The notes under the pieces were generated by a model that was not told the DNA's origin, did not search any database, and was given only the letters and a program-made list of their open reading frames with translations. A stretch of 64,000 nt of DNA from contig CAYYTK010000007.1 of assembly GCA_964474695.1 (NCBI GenBank), positions 96,039 to 160,038 of the forward strand, written 5' to 3'. Position numbers and translations under genes: made by a program. The DNA comes from DAOUBP01 sp964474695 (GTDB lineage Bacteria > Chloroflexota > Anaerolineae > CG2-30-64-16). Of this stretch, positions 8,869 through 17,668 are shown one piece after another. The first letter of the stretch is position 1, and every line of letters starts with the position of its first letter.

Positions 8869-10915
8869 GATCGGCGTGGCCAGGTCGGAAGCAAGGGGGA
8901 CGGCGAGTGATCCGGTAACGGCTGTGGAGCCGGCATACGGCGGGCTTGCGGCGGCGCTGATCACCTGGAGCCTGCTGGCCGTGGTGCTTGCCGAGATCGG
9001 TTCTTTTCCTGGCTGGGCGTTGGCGGCGGCCAGCCTGGTCTCCGTCCTGGTCGGGTTGAGTTTCTGGCGCCTTCAGCGACCGAGCGTCAAGCGCGTCTCG
9101 CGTCGCGAGATCCTCTTCATTGCGATGATTCTGCTGGCTGGTCTGCTCCTCTACGCGTGGCCAGCCGAACACTATTTCTTGCTTGGTGATTCGGCGATCT
9201 ATCCTAATACCGCTGCGCGCCTGGTCAAAGAAGGCGATCTGACATACACCTTTACGCCGCTGGATGGGTTGACTGCTGCTCAGAAGGAGCTGTTCTTCGT
9301 GCCTGGGGCCAGCCAGTTCAGCCACGCGCCCATCGAGTCCTATTCAGGCTTGCTTGATGGCGCTTACTATGTCATGGATGTTGCGCAGAACGAGATCGTG
9401 GCGTCGCGTCCGCCGCTGATCATGGTGTGGATGGGGTTGTTCGGCAAGCTGTTCGGCCTGCGCAGCATGCTCTACGTCACCCCGGTTTTCGGGGTATTGA
9501 GCTTGTTGGCAGTCTACTTCCTGGGCAAACGGCTGTTTGGCCGCAGCGCCGGCGCCCTGGCGGCCGTGTGGCTGCTGCTCAGCTTTCCACAACTCCACTT
9601 TTCCCGGACTCCATATGCCGAGGTGATCGGGCAGTTTTTCGTCCTGGCGACACTGTACTATCTGGTTGTTTATCTGCAGACGCGGCGGATCGCCCTCATG
9701 CTGGCAGGCCTGGCGGCGCTGGCAGTCAGTTTTGCCGCGCGGGTGGACGCAGTACTCGTGCTGTCCGCCATCGTGTTCTTCTTGCTGATCCTGCTCCGGC
9801 GGCGCGATGTGAAGGGCTTGCTGGTGGGCCTGGCGGGCCTGGCGGCCGGCTTGGGTTACACCGTATTGACGGTCAACCGGCCGTACGTCGGATCCACGAT
9901 AGAGTTGTTGCTGGCGGGGCACTTGCACGCGCTGACGCGGCCGGCGGTATTCGTATCGTTGCTGGTGGGCGGCCTCCTGGTTTTCGGACTGACCGTCGTG
10001 GCAGTGCGGCGCGTATCTGTGTTGCCCAAGCAGCGCATCGTCCGTGGCGGAATCATCCTCTTCATGGTGCTCGCTGTCGGTTACGCGCTGCATGTTCGGC
10101 CATTGATGCCGGAGTACACCTGGTTGGGCGGGCAACAGCTTGAGACGCACAACAACGAGATCATGGCGATTACGGCCCAGTACATCAGCCCGGTCGCGTT
10201 CTGGTTGGCGGTGGGGGGTGCAAGCCTGGCGATCTGGCGGCGCCGTCTCTTCTCCGAGCAAAACCTGCTGGTGGTGTTTGTCGTTTCCCTGGCATCGATT
10301 CTGTTTTGGAAGTACACGACCGCCAGGGTATACCCGGTTGCCTTGCGTCGTTTGCTGCCGGAGGTGTTGCCCGGAGTGATGCTGTTGGGAGCCTTTGCCT
10401 TGAGTTGGCTGGCCCAGCGCCGGCGCTGGCGGCCGGTCGCGTTGGCGCTGGCCGGGCTGGTGGCCGCGTGGCAGATCGGCGTTTCCGGACCTTATTGGTT
10501 TTACCGCGAGGCGCCAGGCGCCTGGGATTTCATCCAGACGCTGGCGGAGCGCCTGGATCCCGATGCCTTGGTCCTGTTTGAGCCGCAGAAGGGTGATTCC
10601 GTTGTTGGCTGGTTTGCTGCGCCTCTGTGGTCTATCTATGACCGCCAGGCGCTGCTGCTTAACCAGGGGCCGCTGGATGCGCGTACTTTGGATGGCGCGT
10701 TGTGCCATTGGCAGCAAGAGGGCCGCACGGTTTATGTGATGGCTCAGCGAGACCCGGTGCAATGGTGGCCCGGTGAGTTTCGGGGCAGCACCGAAGGCCA
10801 GGTGAACTGGCCCTCCAGCATCATCGGGCAATCGATGCGATTCCCTCCGTATATCTGGCGGTTCGACTTCATGTTTACGATCTATCGTTTGTCGTCCGGC
10901 GCGTGCCCGGCCTAG
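8858..10915 (+). CDS. Multi-pass membrane protein, GT39/ArnT-like
   Basis: A 685-residue protein with about 12 hydrophobic segments. After a short cytoplasmic N-terminus and two or three membrane spans, a loop contains Leu-Gly-Asp-Ser-Ala-Ile-Tyr-Pro-Asn-Thr-Ala and Arg-Pro-Pro-Leu-Ile-Met-Val-Trp, as in polyprenyl-phosphate-dependent glycosyltransferases of the GT-C fold. A soluble C-terminal region of about 120 residues follows the last spans. The ATG at 8858 overlaps the upstream gene by 11 bp and is preferred over 8810. It probably transfers a sugar from a lipid carrier on the outer face of the membrane; the family call is by topology and loop motifs only. Confidence 0.75.
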   Translation: MKPEIGVARSEARGTASDPVTAVEPAYGGLAAALITWSLLAVVLAEIGSFPGWALAAASLVSVLVGLSFWRLQRPSVKRVSRREILFIAMILLAGLLLYAWPAEHYFLLGDSAIYPNTAARLVKEGDLTYTFTPLDGLTAAQKELFFVPGASQFSHAPIESYSGLLDGAYYVMDVAQNEIVASRPPLIMVWMGLFGKLFGLRSMLYVTPVFGVLSLLAVYFLGKRLFGRSAGALAAVWLLLSFPQLHFSRTPYAEVIGQFFVLATLYYLVVYLQTRRIALMLAGLAALAVSFAARVDAVLVLSAIVFFLLILLRRRDVKGLLVGLAGLAAGLGYTVLTVNRPYVGSTIELLLAGHLHALTRPAVFVSLLVGGLLVFGLTVVAVRRVSVLPKQRIVRGGIILFMVLAVGYALHVRPLMPEYTWLGGQQLETHNNEIMAITAQYISPVAFWLAVGGASLAIWRRRLFSEQNLLVVFVVSLASILFWKYTTARVYPVALRRLLPEVLPGVMLLGAFALSWLAQRRRWRPVALALAGLVAAWQIGVSGPYWFYREAPGAWDFIQTLAERLDPDALVLFEPQKGDSVVGWFAAPLWSIYDRQALLLNQGPLDARTLDGALCHWQQEGRTVYVMAQRDPVQWWPGEFRGSTEGQVNWPSSIIGQSMRFPPYIWRFDFMFTIYRLSSGACPA

Positions 10916-10926
10916 CGTAACGGCTT

Positions 10927-12240
10927 ATGCGCATTGTTTTCACAGTTCACAAATACCCACCTGAAAGCCTGGGCGGCGTGGAAATCTACACCGAAAGCCT
11001 GGCGCGTACGTTGGCACGCGCCGGCCATGAGGTGCACGTGTTCCATCCATCTTTCCTGGCTACCACCTTCGAGGCGGTGGATGGGGCCGATGGTGTTCAG
11101 GTCTGGCGGGCGCCATTTCCGTCCTCTCGCACCTCCGAGGGGCCCGTTCCGCAGTTTTGGCATACTTTCAGAGATCGGGAGAGTGAAGTCGCGTTCCAAC
11201 AGCTTCTCGGCGTTGTTCGGCCCGATATCGTACATCTTCAACACCTGCAGGGCTTTTCAGCGCGCCTGAGCGCCCTGGCAGCGGATCTGCCCAGAGTGGT
11301 GACGCTGCATGATTACTGGTTCTTCTGTATGAACAGCCAGTTGGTGCGGCCGGACCAGGCTGTATGCGAAGGTCCCGGGTACGGCTGGAAGTGCGTGGAC
11401 TGCGCCACTGTCCGCCCTGATTTGCGCCCCTTGCGACGACTGCGTCCTGCGATCGCGCTGCCACTAGCCTACAGGAACTGGTATTTGCGCCAGGTTGTCA
11501 GGTCGGTGAACCTGTTTGTAGCTCCCAGCCAGTTCTTGCGCCAGCAGTATATCGCACAGGGGTTTCCGGCCGAGCGGATTGTGGCGCTGGAGAACGGGCT
11601 GGATAGCGAGCGCCTGGGCGAACCTGTTGACGTTCTGCTGCCTGAGCCTGGGGGGCGCCCGCACTTCGGCTTCATTGGCGCCATCGCCCGGCATAAAGGC
11701 TTGCATACCCTGATCGAGGCGTTCAATCGGTTGCCGCCAAGCGCGGCTTTGACGATCTACGGCAACACGAGCGCGTTTCCCGACTATACCGAACAACTCA
11801 GGGCCAGCATCCGCCATCCCAATATCCGTTTCGCGGGCACGCTGGATCGACGGCATGTTGGGGCTGCCATGCGGCAACTCGATTGCCTTGTCGTGCCGTC
11901 GATCTGGTATGAGAACTCGCCGTTGGTGATCCAGGAAGCGTCTGCCGTGGGCCTCCCGGTCGTGGCCAGCCGCCTGGGCGCCCTGCCAGAGAAGGTGCGC
12001 GATGGGGTCACCGGGCGCCTGTTCGCGGCCGGCAACAGCGACGAGCTGGCATCCGTGTTAAGCGCGCTGGTTCAGCACCCGGAAAGGTTAGCCGAGCTCA
12101 AGCAAAACATCCGGCCCGGGCCGAGCATCCAGGAACACGCAATGCTGATGCTCGAAATCTACCGTCGCCTGGCCGCAGGTCTATCCGTGGTGGGTTTAGA
12201 AGATGCGGATCCTTCACCTGGTTCATCAGTATCCCCCTGA
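10927..12240 (+). CDS. GT4 family glycosyltransferase (tandem paralogue 1)
   Basis: 437 residues with a GT-B fold. The N-terminus has His-Lys-Tyr-Pro-Pro-Glu-Ser-Leu-Gly-Gly-Val-Glu. The donor domain has Gly-Ala-Ile-Ala-Arg-His-Lys-Gly and Val-Pro-Ser-Ile-Trp-Tyr-Glu-Asn-Ser-Pro. A Cys-x8-Cys-x2-Cys group near 143-155 recurs in the next gene and could form a small metal site. The two proteins share order and motifs throughout and are probably a tandem duplication. The last 38 bp overlap the next gene. Confidence 0.9.
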   Translation: MRIVFTVHKYPPESLGGVEIYTESLARTLARAGHEVHVFHPSFLATTFEAVDGADGVQVWRAPFPSSRTSEGPVPQFWHTFRDRESEVAFQQLLGVVRPDIVHLQHLQGFSARLSALAADLPRVVTLHDYWFFCMNSQLVRPDQAVCEGPGYGWKCVDCATVRPDLRPLRRLRPAIALPLAYRNWYLRQVVRSVNLFVAPSQFLRQQYIAQGFPAERIVALENGLDSERLGEPVDVLLPEPGGRPHFGFIGAIARHKGLHTLIEAFNRLPPSAALTIYGNTSAFPDYTEQLRASIRHPNIRFAGTLDRRHVGAAMRQLDCLVVPSIWYENSPLVIQEASAVGLPVVASRLGALPEKVRDGVTGRLFAAGNSDELASVLSALVQHPERLAELKQNIRPGPSIQEHAMLMLEIYRRLAAGLSVVGLEDADPSPGSSVSP

Positions 12241-13465
12241 GCACGTCGGCGGCACTGAGCTTTATACGCAGGCCCTGGCACGCGGGTTGACTGCGCGCGG
12301 CCATGATGTGAGCGTGTTCTATCCGCGTGTCGCCGCCGCACCGAGCCTGGAGCGTCGAGTCGAGGCCGGCGTGCAGGTATTGGCCGCAGGGACCGAGGCG
12401 CACGGCCCAACCACGCGATTTCTTGCTACGTTTTACATGCCGGGCATGGCCCCACTTTTCCGCGACGCGGTCCGCGACTTCAGGCCCGATCTGGTCCATG
12501 TTCAGCACCTGATGGGCCTGCCCGCCGAGATCCTGCGTCCCCTCCGGCAAGAGGCCATCCCGTATGTGGTCACATTGCATGACTACTGGTGGGTCTGTGC
12601 TAATGCACAATTACTCACCAACGACAGCCAGCAGATCTGTCCGGGCCCGGATCGTTGGTTCAATTGTGCGCGCTGTGCGCTGGCGCGCGGCGGCGCGCCC
12701 ACCTTGTTGAAGCAAATCGCTACGCCGTTGCTGGTTCCCATGATGGCCGCGCGCGGCCAAAGGCTGCAAGGGATCTTATCCGAAGCCGCCTGTTTGATTG
12801 CCCCGGCGAGATTTGTGCGGGAATGGTATATTGCGCACGGCTTTGGGGCCGATCGTATTTGTTTGCTGCCGCACGGCATTCAGGGTCCGGCGCAACCGGC
12901 GCAACAACGTGAGCGACAGCGCGTGCGTTTCGTCTATATCGGTGGGCTGACCTGGCAGAAGGGCGTGCATGTTGTGGTCCGGGCTTTCAGCCAGTTGCAC
13001 GGCCCGGCCGAGCTGTGGATCGCCGGTGATGAATCGGCAGATCCCCCGTATGTCGCGAGCCTGCGGGCCATCAGCAATAACAACATCCGGTACCTGGGCG
13101 CGCTCTCACGCGCGGATGTCTGGGACACTCTGTCTCAGGCAGATGTACTGGTTGTCCCCTCATTGTGGTACGAGACGTTTTCTCTGATTACGCATGAGGC
13201 ATTTGCCGCGGGCCTGCCTGTGGTCGCCTCGCGCCTGGGGGTTTTGGCTGACGCTGTGCGCGATGACGTGGATGGGCTGCTGGTCAATGTGGGCGATGTG
13301 AGCGCGTGGCGCGATACGTTACAGCGGGTGATCGATGATCCTGCTCTTCTGGCTCGGCTACGTTGTGATGTGAGGCCGCCGATGCCCCAGGAAGAGCACG
13401 TCAGGCGGGTTGAGATGATCTATGAGCAGATGCTTGGCGGCAGGGCCGGCGGTTCGACTCTATGA
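12203..13465 (+). CDS. GT4 family glycosyltransferase (tandem paralogue 2)
   Basis: 420 residues, paralogous to the preceding gene, with His-Gln-Tyr-Pro-Pro-Glu-His-Val-Gly-Gly-Thr-Glu near the start and Val-Pro-Ser-Leu-Trp-Tyr-Glu-Thr-Phe-Ser in the donor domain. The Cys-x8-Cys-x2-Cys group is retained. The ATG lies 38 bp inside the upstream gene, which implies translational coupling. It ends the polysaccharide operon and converges with a minus-strand operon 40 bp away. Donor sugar unknown. Confidence 0.9.
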   Translation: MRILHLVHQYPPEHVGGTELYTQALARGLTARGHDVSVFYPRVAAAPSLERRVEAGVQVLAAGTEAHGPTTRFLATFYMPGMAPLFRDAVRDFRPDLVHVQHLMGLPAEILRPLRQEAIPYVVTLHDYWWVCANAQLLTNDSQQICPGPDRWFNCARCALARGGAPTLLKQIATPLLVPMMAARGQRLQGILSEAACLIAPARFVREWYIAHGFGADRICLLPHGIQGPAQPAQQRERQRVRFVYIGGLTWQKGVHVVVRAFSQLHGPAELWIAGDESADPPYVASLRAISNNNIRYLGALSRADVWDTLSQADVLVVPSLWYETFSLITHEAFAAGLPVVASRLGVLADAVRDDVDGLLVNVGDVSAWRDTLQRVIDDPALLARLRCDVRPPMPQEEHVRRVEMIYEQMLGGRAGGSTL

Positions 13466-13505
13466 CCACCGGCCCTTGTTCCTTGCCAGTTGGCTGTATC
13501 GTGGC

Positions 13506-14435
13506 CTATTCCACGATTTCGCGGATGATGATCTGCCCGATACCCCCATTGATCTCGACGTCGGCGCGGTTTTCGGCTGTACCGTAATTCGCGGACACGT
13601 ACTCGTCATCGCGTTGGGCGAAATCCCCGTCCACGTGTATGTTGCCAAGGCCGGTATCGACCTTGATGCGGGCCGCCAGCCCTTGCTGGATGATGACTGT
13701 GATCTGACCGACGCCGCCGTCGATTACCACGTCGTACCGGCCGCGCTGCGGCAGCTTCACGGTCGCCTCACCGACGCCGCCATTGATCTGCACCTGAGTG
13801 AGGTTCATCTGGGTCAGGTCAAAGGTCGAAATGCCCACGCCGGTGTCGATCTGCAGATCGATGGGGAGATCCCGATTGAGTTCCAGGTCCCAGGTCTTGC
13901 GCTCGTTCGTGGCAGTGTTGAGCGTCGCGCCCCAGCTATTCTCGCTTTTTAACGACAACCGTTCAATACTACCGGCGGCGGTGTGACTCAAGGCCAGGCG
14001 TTCGCCCCGACTCAGATCGAGCGTACCTTTGATTAATCCTGAGCTGCCTGCCGGCAGGGCGGCCAGGTTCAGCGTTCCGGTGCCGAAGCTGATGTCGACC
14101 GCGGCGCTTTCGCCGCCCTTCAGCGCTTCGTCAATGGTCTCGGTGCGCTCGACCGCGTTTACGGTGCTGGAACCGATCTGCGGCAGGCCGAAACGGATCG
14201 CCGCGGCCAACACGCCCAGCAACAGGAGTCCCACCAGCAGGGAACCCCAGAACGAGCGCCGCCCGATGATGATGTCCAGGCCGATGGCGATCAGCAGCAC
14301 CGGCCAAAGACGCCACAGCGTTCCCCAAATCTCCCAACTCAACAAATTCAGGTTATTCAGCAGGAGCACGATGCCTGCTGCGATCAGGATGATGGGCCAC
14401 ACCAGGCCGCCGCGGTGTTCATGTTTTGTTTCCAT
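13506..14435 (-). CDS. LiaI-like membrane protein with toastrack-like beta domain
   Basis: 309 residues. Three hydrophobic segments occur in the first 90 residues (LiaI/LiaF/DUF5668-like, with Trp-Pro-Ile-Ile-Leu-Ile-Ala-Ala-Gly). A long Gly- and Asp-rich beta-helical or toastrack-like C-terminal domain then has repeats of the form Ile-Asn-Gly-Gly-Val-Gly. Such proteins accompany PspC and LiaF in cell-envelope stress modules. It is the last gene of a three-gene minus-strand operon and starts 12 bp after the PspC gene. Function is inferred from family only. Confidence 0.8.
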   Translation of the reverse strand: METKHEHRGGLVWPIILIAAGIVLLLNNLNLLSWEIWGTLWRLWPVLLIAIGLDIIIGRRSFWGSLLVGLLLLGVLAAAIRFGLPQIGSSTVNAVERTETIDEALKGGESAAVDISFGTGTLNLAALPAGSSGLIKGTLDLSRGERLALSHTAAGSIERLSLKSENSWGATLNTATNERKTWDLELNRDLPIDLQIDTGVGISTFDLTQMNLTQVQINGGVGEATVKLPQRGRYDVVIDGGVGQITVIIQQGLAARIKVDTGLGNIHVDGDFAQRDDEYVSANYGTAENRADVEINGGIGQIIIREIVE

Positions 14436-14447
14436 CGGATGCCTCTT

Positions 14448-14906
14448 TCAGCTTCGCGCCCGACGCCAGATGAGCAGCCCACCGCCGATGATCAGGAGGA
14501 TCGGCCAGAGGGTATTGAAGTCCAGCCAGCGCAGCCAGGGCAAGTTCAGGTTGTCGAGCAGCACCACGCAGCCGATGATGATCAGCGCGGCGCCTAGAAT
14601 CAGGCCCGTCTTGGGGTTAGGTTCGCGAATAGCATGCCGGAGGTCCGCGCCCAGGGTGCGCACCCGGTCCGCCATTTCGTCTGCGCCGCCGTGAATGGTG
14701 TCGCTGCCGCCTATCTCGCCTTCGCCTTCGTAGGGCACAATGATCCACAGGACCAGATAGAGGATCATGCCGATCCCGCTGCCCAGTGCGAGCAGCACGA
14801 AGAAGAGCCGGACCAGCGTAGCGTCGATCTTCAGATACTGCGCAAGGCCACCACACACACCGCCGACCATTTGATCAGAGCGGCTGCGATAGAGTCGATT
14901 ACTCAT
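14448..14906 (-). CDS. PspC domain membrane protein
   Basis: 152 residues. The N-terminal PspC domain has Leu-Tyr-Arg-Ser-Arg-Ser-Asp-Gln-Met-Val-Gly-Gly-Val-Cys-Gly-Gly-Leu-Ala, the hallmark of the phage-shock PspC family. A helix rich in Gly, Ile and Leu follows, and then a C-terminal pair of LiaI-type hydrophobic segments. The ATG at 14906 has a GAGGAGA box about 5 bp upstream and is preferred over the in-frame codon at 14933. It probably takes part in sensing or stabilising membrane stress with its two neighbours. Confidence 0.9.
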   Translation of the reverse strand: MSNRLYRSRSDQMVGGVCGGLAQYLKIDATLVRLFFVLLALGSGIGMILYLVLWIIVPYEGEGEIGGSDTIHGGADEMADRVRTLGADLRHAIREPNPKTGLILGAALIIIGCVVLLDNLNLPWLRWLDFNTLWPILLIIGGGLLIWRRARS

Positions 14907-14929
14907 TGATGTCTCCTCAAGGTCAGAGA

Positions 14930-15555
14930 TCAACCCCGTTTGATCAGCACACGGCCGACCAGGACGATCCCAAACAGGATCAGCGCGGCCGGCATGATGT
15001 AGTTGAACAGGTCACCCATGGACAGGATCAGCAGAACTCCCATGACCCCCAGGATACCGGCCGGGATCAACGCCCATTTCGCGCGCCCTTCCGGGTTCGG
15101 CAGCAGGTAAACCAGCGCGAAGGTGGCCGCCAGGCCCAGGAAGAAGAGGCCGCCGACCACCATGCCATCCAGGGTGATCTACGCGCTGCGTCGCGACTTT
15201 TGGTGAGCGCACCGGCAGGGATGATCGCCCACCAAAAGTCGCGACGCAGCGCGTAGATCACCCAGAAGGCCAGGCCGATGGCGCCCAGGAAGAAGGCGCC
15301 GCCCAGGGCGCCCAGGCTCTCGCCGAACCCGATCAAAGCGGCGAGCCCAAGCAGGGTAAAGCCCGGGATGATGGCCCACCACTGTTCGCGATTGGCGGCG
15401 AACACGTAGAGGAATGCCAGGCCGCCAAGGCCAAACAGCACGACCCAGATCAGGTTCTCCATGCTGCCGAGCAGCTCAAGATTCTGCGCCAAGAAGACCA
15501 GGCCGGCGACAACCAGCAAAGCGCCCAGTATAATCGATGTGCGTCTGTCTTGCAT
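14930..15555 (-). pseudogene. LiaI-like membrane protein gene broken by an inverted repeat
   Basis: The 5' part (15555 down to about 15206) encodes a good LiaI-type membrane protein with several hydrophobic segments, starting at an ATG with a GGAGG box. The 3' part (about 15170 to 14930) continues the same protein type in another frame, from Ile-Thr-Leu-Asp-Gly-Met-Val-Val-Gly-Gly to the stop. Between them, 34 bp of the gene reappear in inverted orientation and shift the frame. Without that segment the two parts would make one protein of about 200 residues. The 5' frame instead runs on to 15067. The cause may be a real mutation or an assembly error. Confidence 0.75.
15172..15263. repeat. 34-bp perfect inverted repeat with 24-bp loop
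   Basis: The left arm is 15172-15205 and the right arm 15230-15263; they are perfect reverse complements, and one mismatch is followed by three more matching bases on the inner side. The right arm is normal coding sequence (Val-Ile-Tyr-Ala-Leu-Arg-Arg-Asp-Phe-Trp). The left arm has no coding sense in either flanking frame. It sits exactly where the membrane-protein gene loses its frame. Confidence 0.93.
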
Positions 15556-15611
15556 TTTTCCTCCCTGCAACGATGCGATCTGGCTTCGGAGAAGCTATTG
15601 TTGTTTACCTA

Positions 15612-15668
15612 TACGCATTCCGGGCCGGAGAGTTGCACGCTGGATAGCCCAGCGTGTACGCATTCCGG
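15612..15668. promoter_or_regulatory. Possible operator between divergent genes
   Basis: The 12-bp direct repeats TACGCATTCCGG lie at 15612-15623 and 15657-15668. Between them is an 8-bp perfect inverted repeat, CACGCTGG / CCAGCGTG, at 15636-15643 and 15649-15656. The element lies in the 265-bp gap between the minus-strand LiaI/PspC operon and the plus-strand DUF4870 gene. It could be a shared operator or a fragment of a dispersed repeat. No clear -35/-10 pair was found beside it. Confidence 0.35.
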
Positions 15669-15820
15669 CAAGCTCTGTGTGCAGGCTGAGCTTGGGGCAG
15701 CATGGTGAAACCAATTCCCGGGTTCCTGCGTAATGAAAGCATAGAGTGCAGTGAGAGCAGGCCCATTTGGAAGTTGAACCCGGCATCTCTGGCACTCAGT
15801 CACGCCGTATGGAGGAACCC

Positions 15821-16582
15821 ATGGCTGAAGAGGAACGCGAGAAGCAGCCTTTCGAGCCGGCGCCGGAATTCCGGGATCTGGACGAGGCGCCCAAGCCGGA
15901 GGAAGTACTATCTGAGAAAGTGTCAGAGCAGGCAGAGGCCGTGATTGCCGAGCTGGGGGAGTTGCACGAGTCGCTGGCGCCGGCCGAGCCGATCGCCGGA
16001 ACCGTGGTCGAGCAAGTTGCCGAGGCCGAGACAGCGGTCGAGCTGGCCGCTGAGGCAGTCGCGGCGCCGGCCGTCGAGTCGGGCGAAGTCGTTGTTGAGA
16101 CCGTAGGAGAGCAGGCCGCTGGGATCGAGGAAATGGCCGAAGAGACCGCGGTTGTAGAATCTGCCGCATTGCCTGGGGATACAGCCGGGCAGATGCCAAA
16201 GCCGGCGGCCGAGGTGGCAGAGAGCACCAGCGATGATCGCCTGGTGTCGGCGCTGGCCTGGCTCTCGATGGTGATCTTGCAGTTGCCGATCGTCTCGATC
16301 GTCCAACTGCTATCGGTGACCAATCGCGAGCGACCCTTCCAAAGACATCACGCGGTGACGTCACTGCTGTTTTATGCGGGCGGCATCGTGTATGAGATCG
16401 TGGCTGGCATCGCCTATGTCATCCTGGGCCTGTTGACGCTCGGTATCGGCTTCGCGTGCCTGTGGGTGATCTTCTTTGTGCCGCATCTGTTTGGGTTGTA
16501 CTTCGCTTTGCAGGCCTACAACGGCAAACGCGTGGAACTTCCCGGCTTGTCGAGCTTCGGCCGCAACCAGGGATGGATGTAG
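15821..16582 (+). CDS. DUF4870-type membrane protein with acidic N-terminal extension
   Basis: 253 residues. The first ~150 are an Ala/Glu/Val-rich, acidic, probably disordered region with no recognisable domain. The last ~100 match DUF4870: Asp-Asp-Arg-Leu-Val-Ser-Ala-Leu-Ala-Trp-Leu-Ser, then three hydrophobic segments and a basic linker (Arg-Glu-Arg-Pro-Phe-Gln-Arg-His-His-Ala-Val). The ATG at 15821 is chosen because GGAGGA lies 5-6 bp upstream; in-frame codons at 15767 and 15809 lack one. It stands alone and is followed by a strong hairpin. Function unknown. Confidence 0.8.
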   Translation: MAEEEREKQPFEPAPEFRDLDEAPKPEEVLSEKVSEQAEAVIAELGELHESLAPAEPIAGTVVEQVAEAETAVELAAEAVAAPAVESGEVVVETVGEQAAGIEEMAEETAVVESAALPGDTAGQMPKPAAEVAESTSDDRLVSALAWLSMVILQLPIVSIVQLLSVTNRERPFQRHHAVTSLLFYAGGIVYEIVAGIAYVILGLLTLGIGFACLWVIFFVPHLFGLYFALQAYNGKRVELPGLSSFGRNQGWM

Positions 16583-16610
16583 AGCGGATGATTGGGCCAG
16601 AATAGCCTAA

Positions 16611-16657
16611 GTTAAGAAACCCGGTTTCTCGCAGAAACCGGGTTTCTTAACTTTTTA
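16611..16657. terminator. 19-bp hairpin followed by T run
   Basis: Left arm 16611-16629 and right arm 16633-16651 are perfect complements around a CGC loop, and TTTTT follows on the plus strand. It can end the DUF4870 transcript, and by symmetry act toward the minus-strand gene. The core GAAACC...GGTTTC is shared with the palindrome at 53196-53244, so it also belongs to a dispersed repeat family. Confidence 0.85.
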
Positions 16658-16672
16658 TGTCATAGCTGGCGG

Positions 16673-16897
16673 TCAGCGAAGCAGCGTGAATATCGCAAGG
16701 ACTGCCGCGACCGCGAAGGCGACCAGCGCGACGATGGCCGCCCGCCGCATTTCACCGCTGCGAGCCACCCAAAGGCCGCCGACCAGCCCCAGCACGGAAA
16801 CGACGAGCATCACAACCGCATTGTCGAAGAGCATCAGGAACAATATGCCGATGGCGGCGGCGATAGCGTACTTGTCGGAAGCAGCCAGTTGGCGCAC
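16673..16897 (-). CDS. Small membrane protein of unknown function
   Basis: 74 residues with about three hydrophobic segments, a start (GTG) preceded by a G-rich box, and a C-terminus ending Phe-Thr-Leu-Leu-Arg. Nothing in it points to a function. It begins 10 bp after the stop of the NTPase gene on the same strand, so it is probably cotranscribed. The gene is plausible because the frame is clean, hydrophobic and well spaced. Confidence 0.6.
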   Translation of the reverse strand: MRQLAASDKYAIAAAIGILFLMLFDNAVVMLVVSVLGLVGGLWVARSGEMRRAAIVALVAFAVAAVLAIFTLLR

Positions 16898-16907
16898 TTC
16901 ATGCCCC

Positions 16908-17462
16908 CTATCCGGTTTGAGCCTGCGTCTCCAGCACCAACTTTACGATTTGGGCGGGGACTTCGGCGCGGTTGGTTGAGGTCACGCGTACTCTGACCAG
17001 GTCGGTGCGGCCCAGGCGCGCGGCCAGCTCGTTGACGAGATACTCACGTACAATCACGATCGCATTGGGGATGCGCACCGGATCGGCCAGCGGCTCCAGC
17101 GCAAAGGCAAATCCGGCATTTCGGTGCAGCTCCAACGGCCCGATTTCATCGATCACCAGCCAATCCGCATTGGCCAGCAGCGCGGCCGCCAGGACGCCGC
17201 GTGCCCATCCGATTGCACTGTCCTCAAGCCGGTAGATGCCGATATCGGGCTGTTCTTCTGATGCCACAACCCTGGCGAAGGTGTGATGTTGGCCCGTGGT
17301 CAGGTCCACCATCTGAATCCCGGTTTTGGTCCCTGCAGCGTCCAGAAGCGGCGGGGAGATGAACCCGGCGATTTTGACACCGGTGGCGCGCAGTCCGGGT
17401 AACGCCTTCCAGCATGCGGTTGTTTTGCCCGTGCCGTTTGGGCCGGTGAGAAGGATGAACAT
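16908..17462 (-). CDS. THEP1-type nucleoside-triphosphatase
   Basis: 184 residues matching the NTPase_1 (THEP1) family. Walker A (Gly-Pro-Asn-Gly-Thr-Gly-Lys-Thr-Thr) is at residues 7-15 and Walker B (Leu-Val-Ile-Asp-Glu-Ile-Gly-Pro-Leu-Glu) at about 104-113. Family members hydrolyse ATP, GTP and other NTPs in vitro; the cellular role is not settled. It lies upstream of a small membrane protein on the same strand. Confidence 0.88.
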   Translation of the reverse strand: MFILLTGPNGTGKTTACWKALPGLRATGVKIAGFISPPLLDAAGTKTGIQMVDLTTGQHHTFARVVASEEQPDIGIYRLEDSAIGWARGVLAAALLANADWLVIDEIGPLELHRNAGFAFALEPLADPVRIPNAIVIVREYLVNELAARLGRTDLVRVRVTSTNRAEVPAQIVKLVLETQAQTG

Positions 17463-17668
17463 CGTTGTTCAAGCTCCAAGGGTATGATGGGCGAGCCTGC
17501 CCCATTTTTGAAGTCTTTCCACAAACAACCTCGCGGTGAGAGATACAGTCTCTTGCCTTCATAGTACGCTAATCGTGTTGGACGCGCAAAAAAGGCCGGG
17601 CGAGTGTTGAGACCTTGACCTATTTCATAGTGATAGGAGTCCGTTGATTGGGACAGCGGGCGGCGCGC

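Noticed and set aside
9344..10831. A 495-codon open frame opposite the GT-C-like membrane protein gene
   Set aside because: The translation is rich in Gln, His, Arg and Pro, as antisense frames are in GC-rich DNA, and the plus-strand gene is clearly real.
17463..17668. tRNA or small gene in the gap after the GNAT gene
   Set aside because: No cloverleaf, no T-loop sequence, and short frames have no ribosome site.
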